Positions 38,105 to 51,367 of a stretch of 64,000 nt of DNA are shown here, piece after piece. Position 1 is the first letter of the stretch; each line of letters opens with the position of its first letter. The notes beneath the pieces were generated by a model. That model did not search any database, had not been told where the DNA came from, and saw nothing but the letters and a program-made list of their open reading frames with translations. Source of the stretch: Muscardinus avellanarius (lineage: Eukaryota > Chordata > Mammalia > Rodentia > Gliridae); assembly GCA_963383645.1 (NCBI GenBank), contig OY726560.1:68945023-69009022 (forward strand). The letters are read 5' to 3'. A program made the position numbers and the translations under genes.

Positions 38105-39967
38105 CACACAGAAAACAATGTTAAGATGTGTATTGCTTGATAGAAGTTATGAGAGGTGCAAAATAAAAAAGGTATGTCAGAAAGAAAAATTCTCAAAAAA
38201 TTTCTACTCACTAAATCATCCTTCAATCAATTATATTACTCAAAAGGAAAACAAATATGATCTTAAAAAGAGACTATCCTGTTCCTTTTCCACTCTTCAA
38301 CAGAAATGGAGATGCTAAAGGTGAGTGGAAAGTTGAAGAATGGACAGGAGACCTGATCGGCTCACTTGTAACACATGCAAAGGATTACCTGGGGAAAGAC
38401 AGGTTAATAAAAACAAAGCCAGGCTAAGTGCTGGGAGAAGATTTTAATAATTCATCCTGAATTCCATTTCTACTAATCTTATATTCACTATTGTATGCAG
38501 CTCTCGCACCTAATTCAGGCCGGCTTTAAAACAGGCAGACACTAGTGCTAATTAAATCTGCCTTTTCATTCTGAAATTCACCTTCTTTCTTTTAATACTA
38601 AATGCATGTGGGATAATTCAAGACCTTAAAAAATATTTTAAGTCCTCTTACCCAATAAAACCAGACAAGGTAGGACACTGAGTATCTAATGTGGGTATAC
38701 TACTTTTGATTCTTTCTCATCTTGGTTTTAAAAGTAAATGATAAAAATAACTTGGCAGTATTTGTTCTGATTAACACTATGAATTTCTCCCCTCTGTTGG
38801 AACCAGAGTATAAACCTCCGTGTTTAATGTTTCATGCAGGTGTGGATCTGCTTGGGTTCCTCTCTAGCTGTCTGAATTAGAATTACTAAAGGATTATTTT
38901 AGGAACAGCCTTCTGTGGGATTTTGAATTTCAATATAAATTAGCACACATTTTTTTCTTCATGGAAAAAACATCTAAGCAAAACTTGCACTAAAAAATTA
39001 AAGATTATGCTATTTTATTCTGCTTAATTGAAAAATAAAAATGTACGATTTTCAAATAGGTTTAACTCAAATTCAGCACCTGTCTTGGGGACACTGGTAC
39101 CAACATTTTATTAAATATCTTCTGACATGAACTAACTAAAGTTATATTCATTTCAAATTGTAAAAATCAAGAAAGTCAAACTTTTCTAAAAATTCAATAT
39201 TACTTATGATCCTAATATACTGACCAATAAATATTTAGCAATTATAAAATAGTCGTTTAAGATAGACCTGCTTCTCTTATACAATACCTGTCAAATTCTA
39301 AAATTGCTCATGGAATACCATAAGAATAAGTTAAACAATTTGGTCATGGTCTCCAGCATTAAATGCCAGGTGTAATTGCATTAACTTTTTGTAAAGTTAG
39401 GCAGAGGTAAGTGTGTGTGTGTTCATAAATTCAAAGTTCAAAGTGACTCTCTAATTGCCTTAGTATACCAAGTACTCTGATAACTATAATCTTGAGCCAG
39501 AGGAAGAGAGGAACATAACTATCCAAGGCGATGACACTGGTTGAGGCCACCACTGACTCCCTGCTGCTCTCGCGTGCTCCCGCCCGGGGATGTTTGGAAC
39601 GCTTCTAACTTGGCTACTTGTGCAAGATGCATTCATTTCATAAAGGTTTCTAATGAGTCTTCCTACTCCCACCAGAAGGTGTACCCCTTCTTCTCATCTT
39701 CTTACCCCTACTCCTCTGATGGGTGCGCCATGTTACACAGTTGTTTACTTTCCATTCCTTCTGATGCAGCGCACCCTATATGCAAGTAGGAACTTCATTT
39801 TTTCAATGCTGTGACCAAGCATCCAGAACAGTGCTGGCACCTAATTAGTGTGCAAAGACATTCAGGAAATGGATGAATGAATGAACTACTGGGAACAAAT
39901 CAAATGCACGTGAGTTGATCAGAGGACAGAGATCAATTCTCAGCTAATGAAAGATTATAAAAAGTCT

Positions 39968-40130
39968 GGGCAGGAGGATCAAAGGCCAGTCTCAGCAACT
40001 TAGACCCTGTTTCAAAATTTAAAAAAGAGAGGGATGGGGAACCTATCTAGCTCAAAGGTAGAATACCCCTGGGTTCAATCCCCAGTACAAAAAAACCCCA
40101 AAAAACAAAACAAAACAAAAAAAAACAGGT
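39968..40130 (+). mobile_element. B1-dID SINE, 5' truncated
   Basis: Starts inside the B1 half at gggcaggaggatcaaaggcc, followed by an ID-like half and an A-rich tail. Confidence 0.9.
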
Positions 40131-40135
40131 TATAA

Positions 40136-40322
40136 GCTGAGCATAGTGGCACATGTTTGTAATCCCAGTATTTAAGATGTTGAAACAAGAGAATCGCAGG
40201 TTCAAGGACAGCCTTGACAACATAATAAGATTCTCAGCAACCTAGCAAGATCTGTTTTAAACTAAAAAATAAAATAGGGCTGGAGGTGTGGCTTGGAGAA
40301 AGAACTCCCGTGGGTTCAGTCC

Positions 40323-40372
<50 letters not shown>
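40136..40372 (+). mobile_element. B1-dID SINE with (CA)n tail
   Basis: gctgagcatagtggcacatg...cagtccctagtaac, then about 21 CA units (40329-40372). Confidence 0.92.
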
Positions 40373-40377
<5 letters not shown>

Positions 40378-40594
40378 ATAGTATTTGTCCAGTTGCATAT
40401 ATTTTCAATTAAGTCTGCAATAAATAGAGTGCAAAGTACACAGTGACTAAAATGAAGAGGGAATTCTGAATATTCTGTCAACCACAAAAATGTAATGTTG
40501 CATTCAGAGAAACAGTCTGATCACATTTCTAAAGCAAGATGTTGCTGTGTATGTCTTCAAAATTACCACTTGGCCATCACACATCAAAATGGAA

Positions 40595-41005
40595 TGTCAC
40601 CAATGAGAGGCTGCTACCTTGAATGGCCTCTCTCCCCCTCCACCTCCGGAAATGGATCCATCAAACCCCAACTCAAACAACATCACCTTCTCCACGAGAA
40701 GCACTCAGATCCAACCATCTCAAAGGCTTATTTCCCTCTGAGTCTCATTCTTCAGCTATAACTTTCCTAGGTAATTTATGTTTTTGTATACTCTAGATTT
40801 CTGGTGTTATTTCTCATCATTCTGTTGTTTCTAATCTTATACTGTTATTATTATTGCTAATATTTTTATTTTCTTGTTTGCTCTTCATCCTTTATATCTC
40901 CAAGATGAAGGTTCCCACTGTACGATGCTACGCAGCAGGATGTGAAAGGCCATCTCCAGTCCTCTGCATGGACTAGGTACCAAGTAAATCTGAATAAATG
41001 AGTCA
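40595..41005 (+). mobile_element. L2 fragment
   Basis: tcaaacaacatcaccttctccacgagaagc...aaggttcccactgta...gtaaatctgaataaatgagt follows L2 body and 3'-end order; boundaries approximate. Confidence 0.5.
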
Positions 41006-41480
41006 ACACCATCGTGAAAATCTAGCTGGCTGAGTACTAAGATCTCTATTTCATGACAGACAAGACGTTTTGCTCCTTACTCAGATTGAGGGCCAAAACT
41101 CTGCTCTGTTTTTTTCCATCTACAGCATTTCTCACTTTCTTGTGACACTGGTCTACCAAACACAGTGGAAAAAAGCATTTTGTTCAGTTAGTTGGGTTCA
41201 TCTCCTACTAAGTCAGTTCCTATGGTGAATAAGAAGGGCACACATGTTAGTACCTAAAATACAAATGGGGTAATATAAATGTAGAAGGGATAAGATTCTG
41301 GGCCACCATGATAAAAATGTAGAATTGCATTCATTTGTATGACTAAATAGTCACTAAAAATATAAGATCTAGGACCAGAAATCATCCAAAATTTTATTCC
41401 AAATGCATCCAGGTTCTTTGAATGTTTCTAGTTTTATTTTCATCTAGGCAAAAAAAAAAATGTGGATAAAAACCACTTTA

Positions 41481-42361
<881 letters not shown>

Positions 42362-42424
42362 TTAATAGTTATCCACTCAAAATAAATCAAAGTTACCCCA
42401 GCTCCATTACATATTGTGTGGGCT

Positions 42425-42580
42425 TAGATCGTCTAACTTGCCTTTGCTCAGTTTCCTCATTGGTAAATGGGGAACAGCGTCAGCTTCTGCTTTCAATAAG
42501 AGTAAATGAGCTAACTCAGAGAAAGTGCTTACAACAGTGCATATTGCACAGAGTAAGTGCTTTTTAGTACTTACAATAAT
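42425..42580 (+). mobile_element. MIR remnant
   Basis: ttagatcgtctaacttgcctttgctcagtttcctcattggtaaatgggg...gtaagtgctttttagtac is a clear MIR core and 3' half. Confidence 0.8.
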
Positions 42581-42922
42581 ATTGTTATGAAATCTGGAGA
42601 AGTGTATTGTGTTGGAGAATATTATCCAGTTTTCATTTTCTAGAAAAATGTCAGATTATGAAACTAATACTAAAGTGATCTAATTTAACTTGAATACTGG
42701 GCTGACTTTTAGTCACTAAGTTATGTTCAGATTGGAAGCTGAGCTTTTTGAAGATAAACTGACTCTTTTATGTCAGCAGGATGCAATGAGGTAATACCTC
42801 TTCTAAAACAACAAGTTGGACCCTAGTGGCCTGCCTGAAATAATCAAAAGCATTATTTCTATATTTGTTATGGCTTAATAAACAAAAATTGTAAGACCCA
42901 TGAAGACAGGATACATTTAAAC

Positions 42923-43113
42923 TTTTTTTTTTTTTTTTTTGGTGGTACTGGGGTTCCTGGAAGCCCTCCTTCCTCCGGGCTACACTCCCAGACCTATTTT
43001 ATATTTTTGAAACAGGGTCTCTTACGCCAGCACGGCTGGCTTCGAACCTGCGCGATCCTCCTGTCTCCGCCTCCCAAGCGCGGGGATTACAAGCGTGCGC
43101 CACCACGCCCGGC
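42923..43113 (-). mobile_element. B1-dID SINE, young CpG-rich subfamily, with target duplication
   Basis: ggtggtactggggttcctgg...gcgcaccaccacgcccggct-type sequence with many intact CpGs. Perfect 15-bp duplications TACATTTAAACTTTT lie at 42912-42926 and 43116-43130. Confidence 0.93.
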
Positions 43114-43137
43114 TCTACATTTAAACTTTTGACATAG

Positions 43138-43225
43138 TATTTGTTTTTTAAATTGTGGTAAAACACATATAAAATTTATCATTTTATAGTACATAGTTGA
43201 ATGGTATTAAATACATTCACCTTAA
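43138..43225. mobile_element. old L1-like 3' UTR fragment
   Basis: ttgtggtaaaacacatataaaatttatcattttatagtac...attaaatacattcacc is a common L1M-type phrase; short. Confidence 0.4.
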
Positions 43226-43649
43226 TCATCTCATGAATTATTTTTACTGAGGTGAAATTATTTTCAAGATGTGAATTGAATATTAATATAACAAATTAAG
43301 TCCCTTAATATTAGATATTCTAAGAAAAGTTTATTTGGTGTTTCAAGGAACCTTTAAGGATTTCAAATATTGGTCAATTATTATCAAATTAATGTGTAGT
43401 AACTGACAAACTACTAAGTAAAGAACTTTATTTCTAGTGCTTGTTTTTTGAGTTCCAGTAAACACACACACACAGCACCATTTTTGTCTTTTTAAGATAA
43501 AGTAATGTGAACAAATCAGGTTATAGCATATAAATTACCAAAGTGTAAATTTTAAAAGTAACTTCCTAAATGATCATTATGTTTATTCTTTTTGAGAATT
43601 TGTTTCTTCTTCTGTGAAATAGATTATACTCTTTTTTAAATGATATTGT

Positions 43650-43824
43650 GAGCTGGACGTGGTGGCTCAGGCTTGTAATTCCAGTACTTGGGAGGCTGAA
43701 ACAAGAAGATCTGGGTTTACGGCCAGCCTCAAATACTTATGAGGCCCTGTTTCAAAATAAAGAATAGGAAATCAGGCTGGGAGTGTAGCTCGGAGGTAGA
43801 ATGTCCCTGAGTTCAATCCCCAGC

Positions 43825-43864
<40 letters not shown>
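43650..43864 (+). mobile_element. B1-dID SINE with (CA)n tail
   Basis: tgagctggacgtggtggctcagg...caatccccagcaac, then about 20 CA units (43825-43864). Confidence 0.92.
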
Positions 43865-43865
<1 letters not shown>

Positions 43866-43921
43866 TGTGAATAATTTCTCATCCAAGGATGGTTTACTAA
43901 TCAGAATTTACTAGAAACTTC

Positions 43922-44135
43922 TTTTTTTTTTTTTGTGGTACTGGGGATTGAACCCTGGGGCATTCTACCTCTGAGCTACACTTCCAGCCCTATTTTTTAT
44001 TCTTTCTTTTGAATCAGGGTCTCACTGAGTTGTAGAGGGCCTCACTAAGTAGCTGAGGCTGTCTGTGAACCATGATCCTCCCATCTCAGCCTCCTGAATG
44101 CTGGGATTACAAGCATGTGCCACCCGCCTGGCTTA
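43922..44135 (-). mobile_element. B1-dID SINE
   Basis: Poly(T), gtggtactggggattgaaccc...gccacccgcctggct; inverted relative to the 43650 copy about 60 bp away. Confidence 0.92.
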
Positions 44136-44837
44136 ATAGGAACTTCTAAGCTCTTATGAGCTCTATTTCCAGGTACCATCTATAGTTCCCACAGCTACTC
44201 CCTTCCCCTGGGCACAGGTGCTGCCAGGAGCGGGATGGGGGGGGTGCAGCAGAGCCCAGCAGTGCCTGGCTTCATGACTGGACTACAAGGACAGGAATCA
44301 CAAACCACCAAGTGCCAGGAAAACACAGTTCCAAATTTAGCTAGATGAATCAGTACCTAAGACAATCACTGCAGCAAGAGCAAAAGCAATGGCGCTGGGG
44401 GGATCATTTGCAAATCGTCTAGGTTTTCCCTAGCATCAGAAGGAGGTAGCAACCATCCAAGGGAATGTTGTCATCAAAGAAGGAAAAGAGGCCTGCATTG
44501 TGCGAGGGACAGAAACATGCAGTGAGCTGAGCCGGGTTAGTGAGTGGGCAGAATTAGGAGGGTTGGTAGGAACTTAAGGGCTTCACAAGGTGTTTGGGTT
44601 TTATTCTAAGGGATATGGGAGCCACTGAAGAGAAAAAGCCATGTAACTTGCCTCATTGCCAGAGAAAAAGGCTATTTCATAAACTAAACTGCCATGTCTC
44701 GAAATCCATGTTCTTCTGAAAAGGTCCGTGTATCTTTTTACTTCAAATATATAGAGACATATTTACTACAGCACTAGGAAAACTCATGTGCACAACACCG
44801 TGCTTGAACAACTCTTGCATTTTGCCGTTTTCTTTAC

Positions 44838-45041
44838 ATTTATTTATTTATTTACTAATTTACTTTCTTATTTATTTATTTATTTATTTATGTATTTATT
44901 TATTTATTTATTTATTTAATTTATTGGTGGTGCTGGGGTTCCTGGAAACCCTTCTACCTTCAGGCTACACTTGGAAACAGGGTCTCTTAAGGCAGCAAGG
45001 CTGGCTTAAGGATCCTCCTGTCTCAGCCTCCCAAGCACGGG
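44838..45041 (-). mobile_element. B1-dID SINE, internally deleted, long (ATTT)n tail
   Basis: A TTTA run (44838-44924) precedes ggtggtgctggggttcctgg. A block between the ID-like and B1 halves is missing. Confidence 0.88.
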
Positions 45042-45493
45042 GCCTTTCTTTATGTTTTAAAGAAACAAAACAATACAGATACCACAGTTCCCCATTGTTC
45101 ACCCTTCTCTACTCTTGTTCTTGCTCCAATGGTGGCCATCTTATCTCTCCCCAGAAGAAAGGCCGCCCTGAGATTCACACTTATCACTGCCCCACTGTGA
45201 GGTTCACAGGCACTGTTGGCTTGAGTGGAGGTACCAAAATGGGCATGACCATGCCTCCACAGCCTTGTTTACTTGATGCTCTTAGATGTTCAACATTTTG
45301 CTTTTTCCTTTCAATTTGTATTTTATATTTGGGTATTTACATTTTATTCTTTGCTCAGACTTTTTTTTTTTTTTACTTTTGTGTAGCTATTACTTTTTTA
45401 AAGAAAGTTAAATTTAATAACTTAAGTGTCTGCTCCTCTTTCCTGATTGGATTTTTTCTGCCTTTTTCCTAGGTGTACTTCCTCAACATTTGG

Positions 45494-45681
45494 GTTTTTT
45501 TTTTCTTTTTGGTGGTACTGGGGATGGAACCCTTCTACCTCCGGGCTATACTCCCAGACCTATTTTATATTTTATTTGGAAGCAGGGTCTCTTAAGCCAG
45601 CATGGCTGCTTCGAACCTGCAGGATCATTCTGTCTCTACCTCCCAAGCACAGGGATTACAAGCGTGTGCCACCATGCCCGG
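45494..45681 (-). mobile_element. B1-dID SINE, ggttcctgg-related subfamily
   Basis: ggtggtactggggatggaacccttctacctccgggctatactcccagacc...accatgcccgg. Confidence 0.92.
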
Positions 45682-45837
45682 AAACATTCATTGTTTTAAA
45701 GTCTATGATTCAGCTCGTGTTTTCAGTCAGTGTCTACCCATGGGGCACTCTTGCATAAAATCCTAGACTAAAGGGTTCACAATCCTTCCTCTCACCACCA
45801 TTCCTGGCATTTGTTTTTAATCTAATGGCCTTTGGAG

Positions 45838-45840
<3 letters not shown>

Positions 45841-45878
<38 letters not shown>

Positions 45879-45908
45879 ACACACACATATACATATACAT
45901 ATATATGT
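45841..45908. repeat. (GT)n with AC/AT extension
   Basis: About 18 GT units, then acacacacatatacatatacatatata. Confidence 0.95.
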
Positions 45909-46143
45909 TTTCTTTGATAGCTCAGCATTTATTTTCGTTCCTTGTGCTAAACCTTATCCACAGTGTTTAGGTGTTGATTCACTTTTATTTATTAGGACAG
46001 GTTCTAAGAATGGACTTTCAACTTGAGGAATATCGTCTTTAATTCGCTCTTCCAGTTTTGTCTCTGCACCATCATTTTTATTTTCTTCTTCTTCCCGTTG
46101 GGCATACATTTATATATTCTCATGTTCTCTTTCTGTCTCCCAT

Positions 46144-46352
46144 TTTTTGTGTGTGGTACTGGGGATTGAACTCAGGGGCATTCTACCAATGAGCAACACC
46201 CCATCCCTATTTTTTATTCTTTATTTTGAAACAGGGTATCACTAGGTTATAGAGGGCCTCACTAAGTAGCTGAGGCTGGCTGCAAACCTGTGATCCTCCT
46301 GTCTTGGCCTCCCAAATGCTGGCATTACAGGCATGTACCACCACGCCAGGCT
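46144..46352 (-). mobile_element. B1-dID SINE
   Basis: gtgtgtggtactggggattgaac...taccaccacgccaggct; antisense copy. Confidence 0.92.
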
Positions 46353-47639
46353 CCTCGTCTCTTCTTCTACACCACACTTTCCCTTTCAATATCTTATTTT
46401 CTCATTACTCTGTTTTAGGTGATTTCCTCCAATGTATTAACTCCATCTCCATGCCAAGCATACTTTATGCTTTCTATCCAAAATTTTACTCCAAGGATTA
46501 TTTTTTTATTTTTAAAATCTGTACCCATTACCTATTCTTATTTTACTTCTACCAGTAAAAGGTAAACTCCCCACTAGAATAAAATCCTCCTACATGGATA
46601 TAAATTTTACTTATTTTTGTCCATTGCTATATTTATAGTGCCTGTAATAAAGTAATATTAAGGGTACAGTCTCAATCAGTATTTCTAAATAAGCAATTGA
46701 ATAATTAACTATTTTTTCCAAGATTTTCTGCCTTTCTTAATGGATGGTTTCCCTGTTTTTATTTTATGCACCCAAAATATACTATACCAGACTCTTAATT
46801 TATCAAATTATTCTAAAACATATAAAATTCTTCTAATGACTGTTAGGTTTTTCTCTATGCTTTCGAATTATATTTTTGTAAGTTCCCTTGAACTGAGAAA
46901 GTTGTTACTTATTTATCTGGATATATAAGTAAAAATTTTACTTTATTTATCTGATACAGTTCATAATTAGCTCTATCATCACCTTTCTCCCAGAAATAGA
47001 ACTGTGCTCGTTTTGTGGCTAGAATCACACCCTGGTAACCTCTTTTACATCAAGAATTTAAGGATGACCCTGTGTAGACATCAGAATTATTAATAGTCAC
47101 ATCCCTAGCCAGTGAGTGATCTCCTTGAGTCCCATTTGGGTGGCCCCGTTGATTCTTCCTGCAATCGTAAAGCCGGTGCATCACTGAAATTACAGTCTCT
47201 AACAGCAGTTGGCAGTGGGGTTTTCATCTTTCACTCGGAATTGGATGAGTGCTCTCTGCCCTGGTTTCAAACAGGGAGGCTGGCTCTGGATCCCACTTAG
47301 TGCAGAACACTCCTCTATCCTGCAGAAGCTGCCCTGCCCCCTCTGTCCTCTGCCACAGCCCAGAAGGCTGAAGGCCTCAGCACGGCCAATAGCTCATCAC
47401 TTGGGTCTCAATTCCATTTGTGGGTCCCACCTATGGTAAACTGTTTTTGAGCTCAGCTGTGACTTTAACTTCTGTCTTTATAGTTTATCCAACAGTGCTG
47501 CACACTTGGAACAAAGGCGTCACCTCAAATTTGGACGGCTTAGAAATAAGCCAGTTAGACACTCTATATGGTTTTCCTCAGCTGTTCTCTGTAGAAAAAG
47601 CATCATAGTAAAGAAGAGTAAACAAGTCCATGGGCGAAT

Positions 47640-47790
47640 TATCTAGCCTCTCAGGATCTGAGTTTCCTCATTTTAAATGTGGGTATGAGAATTTTCTAAC
47701 ATAAAGAGGGTATAATGCTGAAGACTAAATGTGTATGAAGTGCTAAGTTCTGTGCTTAGCAAATAGGCCGTGATAACTGTCATCCAAGAG
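47640..47790 (+). mobile_element. MIR-like remnant
   Basis: atctagcctctcaggatctgagtttcctcattttaaatgtgggtatgagaa with agtgctaagttctgtgcttagc downstream. Confidence 0.65.
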
Positions 47791-48303
47791 CATCGGCATG
47801 TCTTGGGAGACTGGGGGACATAGTATGTAATAAAATTCAAGCCAAAGACTTCATGCCTTACCTTGAGGTCACGAAAACATTTTCTAACAGATATTAAAAA
47901 ACGAAAATTATAGGTTAGATATTTGAAATCTATATGATTCCATGATAAATATACAAATAGAGGTTTAGTGAAAAGAATCACTTTTAGGCTCAAGAACTGT
48001 CATTTAAATAGTCATTCAATTGATTTATAGAAACTGCAGGTCTTCTAAACCTCAGATCATCTCAGGAAAAAATTATTCTATAAAAAGCCCACAGACCATC
48101 GGTATCACCTAAGGAGAGCATCAGTACAGAAACATGCCACCACTGCTGGGTGCACTTTCTTTCTGAAAGAGATGTTTCTTATTAAAAAAGAGAGAGTGAG
48201 ATCATTGGTGCAGCAAGTGAAGAGCCCTTTAGAGCATGTAATTCTTCTATATTCACTTAAAACTCACTTGACAAAAATCATCCAACATTCAATGGGCAAA
48301 GTT

Positions 48304-48490
48304 TAGCCATGTGTGGTGACACATACTTATAATCCCAGTACGAGGGAAGCTGAAACAGGAGGATCACAGGCTTGAGGCCAGCCTCGGCAACTTAGTGAGA
48401 CCCTTTTTCAAAATAAAAAAGTAAAATATGGTTGGGGATATGGATCAGAGGTAGAGCACCCCTGTATTTAGTCTCTTCTAGTACCCCCTT
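48304..48490 (+). mobile_element. B1-dID SINE
   Basis: tagccatgtgtggtgacacatac...ggtagagcacccctgtattt; the 3' end is diverged. Confidence 0.88.
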
Positions 48491-49853
48491 CCAAATGGGC
48501 AAATCTTTAAGGAAAATAAATATTGATGAAGAGAAAAAAAGAACAGTAATTTAGAGGTGGAAAGTATAGATCACAAGTGAAACTTTATTTAAAAACAATT
48601 CTGTGCATGTATGTCATTACCATTATGAACTACACTATGATGTGAGACTATAAAGCATCAATAAAAATATAAAGATTATGTCTTTTATCAACTTATATAT
48701 AGAAATATTGAAATAGAATAACAACTAATGATAGAAGTATAACATTCAAAATACTTATGAGTATTTCCTGTACAGGCTTACTATAAATTCAAAGTTAAAT
48801 ATATTCACTCATTCAGCTTTAGGTCAGCTTAATATTTGTTAACCCATGAAAATGAAAAGCAAAATAATAATTTTAAGAATTATTAATACACTATTATAGA
48901 AAGCACATTAACAGTGACTAACAAATATTAAAGAGATCACATAATATAAACCAATGCACTGATAAAAATCTAGAGAAAATATCCAGGAAGGATAGTCACT
49001 TTAATACTCCTTAATATAAATAGCCAGCACGTTTGTAAGTTCTGTTACTTGTTAATAAGAATTTGGACTTCAAGCTGAAAATAAATTTTAGGTATTCTTC
49101 ATCAGAACAAAGATTGTTCAGCCAAATATTTTATAGCCACCACATTTACAGGTATGCATAGAATTTCAGTATCATTTGGACTCTGTCAAATTGTGGGCAA
49201 GAAACAAATTCCTAATGCACTACCCTTAATTACAAAACTCTTGCAATGCCCCTTAATCACATTTTATGGGGAAAGTTAATGGCAAAATTGGATTAATGCC
49301 CAAAGTGACCACAGTTTATTGTACTTCTGAGGTTAGTAAGAATGAAGTCATGGTTCCTTTATCTGAATACAGAAAATCTTATGAAGACCACTTTAAAAAG
49401 GTTGAGTTCCATTTTACACCATATACATGAGGATTCACTGCTAGAATTTTGTAAATTAACTTTGCCATGTACAGTAAACATATTACGATACTATATTTTA
49501 TTCATGTATTTTCCATAGAACAAAATACCAGTGAAGGGATGGCAATACCATGTTTCAACAAGTATTGGTATAAACATATCACGAATAACTACAAAGAAAC
49601 TAATCTGGGATGCTTTGCCTACAACCTAATAGCAAAGACAAATACACAGGTGCCTATAATGCAGGGCAGAGGATGATAGAAAAGTGCACAGAATTCTGGG
49701 TATGTAGAAGGAAGGGAACACTTTAAATGATGCTATGTACATATACGGAAGGGGAGGGAGAGGTGGGACCTGGAGGGAAGTGTCCACGAGTTGTGTGCCT
49801 GCATATTCCTATCACTCTGCATCTCAGAATGATGTAGGATTATAATCTGCCAA

Positions 49854-49909
49854 TACTACTACTACTGCTGCTGCTGCTACTGCTGCTTCTACTACTACTA
49901 TTACTACTA

Positions 49910-49942
<33 letters not shown>
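49854..49942. repeat. compound trinucleotide array (ACT/GCT/AAT)
   Basis: ACT and GCT units grade into about 12 AAT units. Open on the minus strand only because the repeat has no stop. Confidence 0.95.
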
Positions 49943-49945
<3 letters not shown>

Positions 49946-51163
49946 GAAGATGCCATGAGAATTGGACTTGGATGGATGGATGGATAGGATTCTGACAGGT
50001 CCAAATTGAAAAGGAAAATTTTAAGTGAAGGCAAAGCCATGGTCAATATAGCATCAGTAAAATAGACAGGGCTGGTTTGACTGAAACGTGGGATCAGGCC
50101 AGTGAGGGATGGATAATGGTGAACAAGTTGGCTGGATAAATGTTCTGAGGAAATTAAATATCAAACTAAGAACTATAATTAATGTGCCAAGCAGTGAATA
50201 AGGACTACAAAATAAAACACTCAGCTATCAGCTATAATAAGAATGGACAAGAAGAAATACTTGACTCATAAAATATGTACATGTAGGGAATTCAGAGCTA
50301 TGAGAGATCCTGGAAATGAGAGGAATCATTCAGCATTCCTACCAAGACCCTGGAAATTTACACAGAGCATAGATGCTTGCCAGGAGAGAAATAAAACAAG
50401 GTTGAGTTGCAGTGAGATTAGTTTACACAGAGTTATGAAGTTTATGTGCTGATGTAAGAATCAGGAAAATGTACCCTATGTGGGTGAACACTCAGTACCC
50501 AGATCAACAGCATCCAGCTGGTGTTTCCACCATGATCACTTTCTCACTTGAGGGGAGACTGTGCAAAGGCCTCATTAAGGCAATTTATCTTGTCATGAGA
50601 GATACAAAGAAGTTAAATCAGTGACAAAAGTGACGTTTTTCTTATTTGGCAATGTTTCCCTCTCCTTTTTATCTAGATGTGTTGGAAAATTTCCAATTTC
50701 TAAGAAAGATGATTAACAGAGCCTCTGGTGTTTTGTAAATAAAGAAGTCCAGGCTTCAGCCCAGGTCGCTGCTACGTTTTTGCTTCTGGCTTCTGAGCTC
50801 ATCTCTATATTTACAATCATTTATAGACATTTCTCACATGGTCAAACACATATGTACTGCTAATACTGTATCCCATCCAAAGCATTCTAATCTGTATCAG
50901 GTTGCTTTTGTGTATACAAGTATTTTGGATTTTAGCTGTTACTTTGAACTTCAAAAAGAACTGTAAAGGTATCTGGTCAGTTATAGATGTTCATCACAAA
51001 TGTGATCAGATAGTATGAACAGATTTGTCATTTGTGGCTTAGCAGTTGATTACAGTTATGACTGGATAGCTCAGGAATATTCTTGTTAAATGCATTTGAC
51101 TACTACAATAGTTAAATTAGGGGGGAAACTCTCCTAAACATCTCATCAAAAGCTGTGGGTCTT

Positions 51164-51336
51164 GCCGGGCGTGGTGGCGCACGCTTGTAATCCCCGCGCT
51201 TGGGAGGCGGAGACAGGAGGATCGCGCAGGTTCGAAGTCAGCAGTGCTGGCGTAAGAGACCCTGTTTCAAAAATATAAAATAGGTCTGGGAGTGTAGCCC
51301 GGAGGAAGAAGGGCTTCCAGCAACCCCAGTACCACC

Positions 51337-51364
<28 letters not shown>
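51164..51364 (+). mobile_element. B1-dID SINE, young CpG-rich copy with target duplication
   Basis: gccgggcgtggtggcgcacgc at the 5' end, many CpGs, about 28-nt poly(A). Perfect 15-bp duplications AAAAGCTGTGGGTCT at 51148-51162 and 51361-51375. Confidence 0.96.

Positions 51365-51367
<3 letters not shown>

Noticed and set aside
44786..45472. 228-residue plus-strand ORF
   Set aside because: It runs through a TTTA microsatellite and an antisense SINE; the leucine/isoleucine/phenylalanine/tyrosine stretch is the repeat translated.
49840..50046. Minus-strand ORF with poly-Ile/poly-Ser
   Set aside because: Pure translation of the trinucleotide microsatellite.
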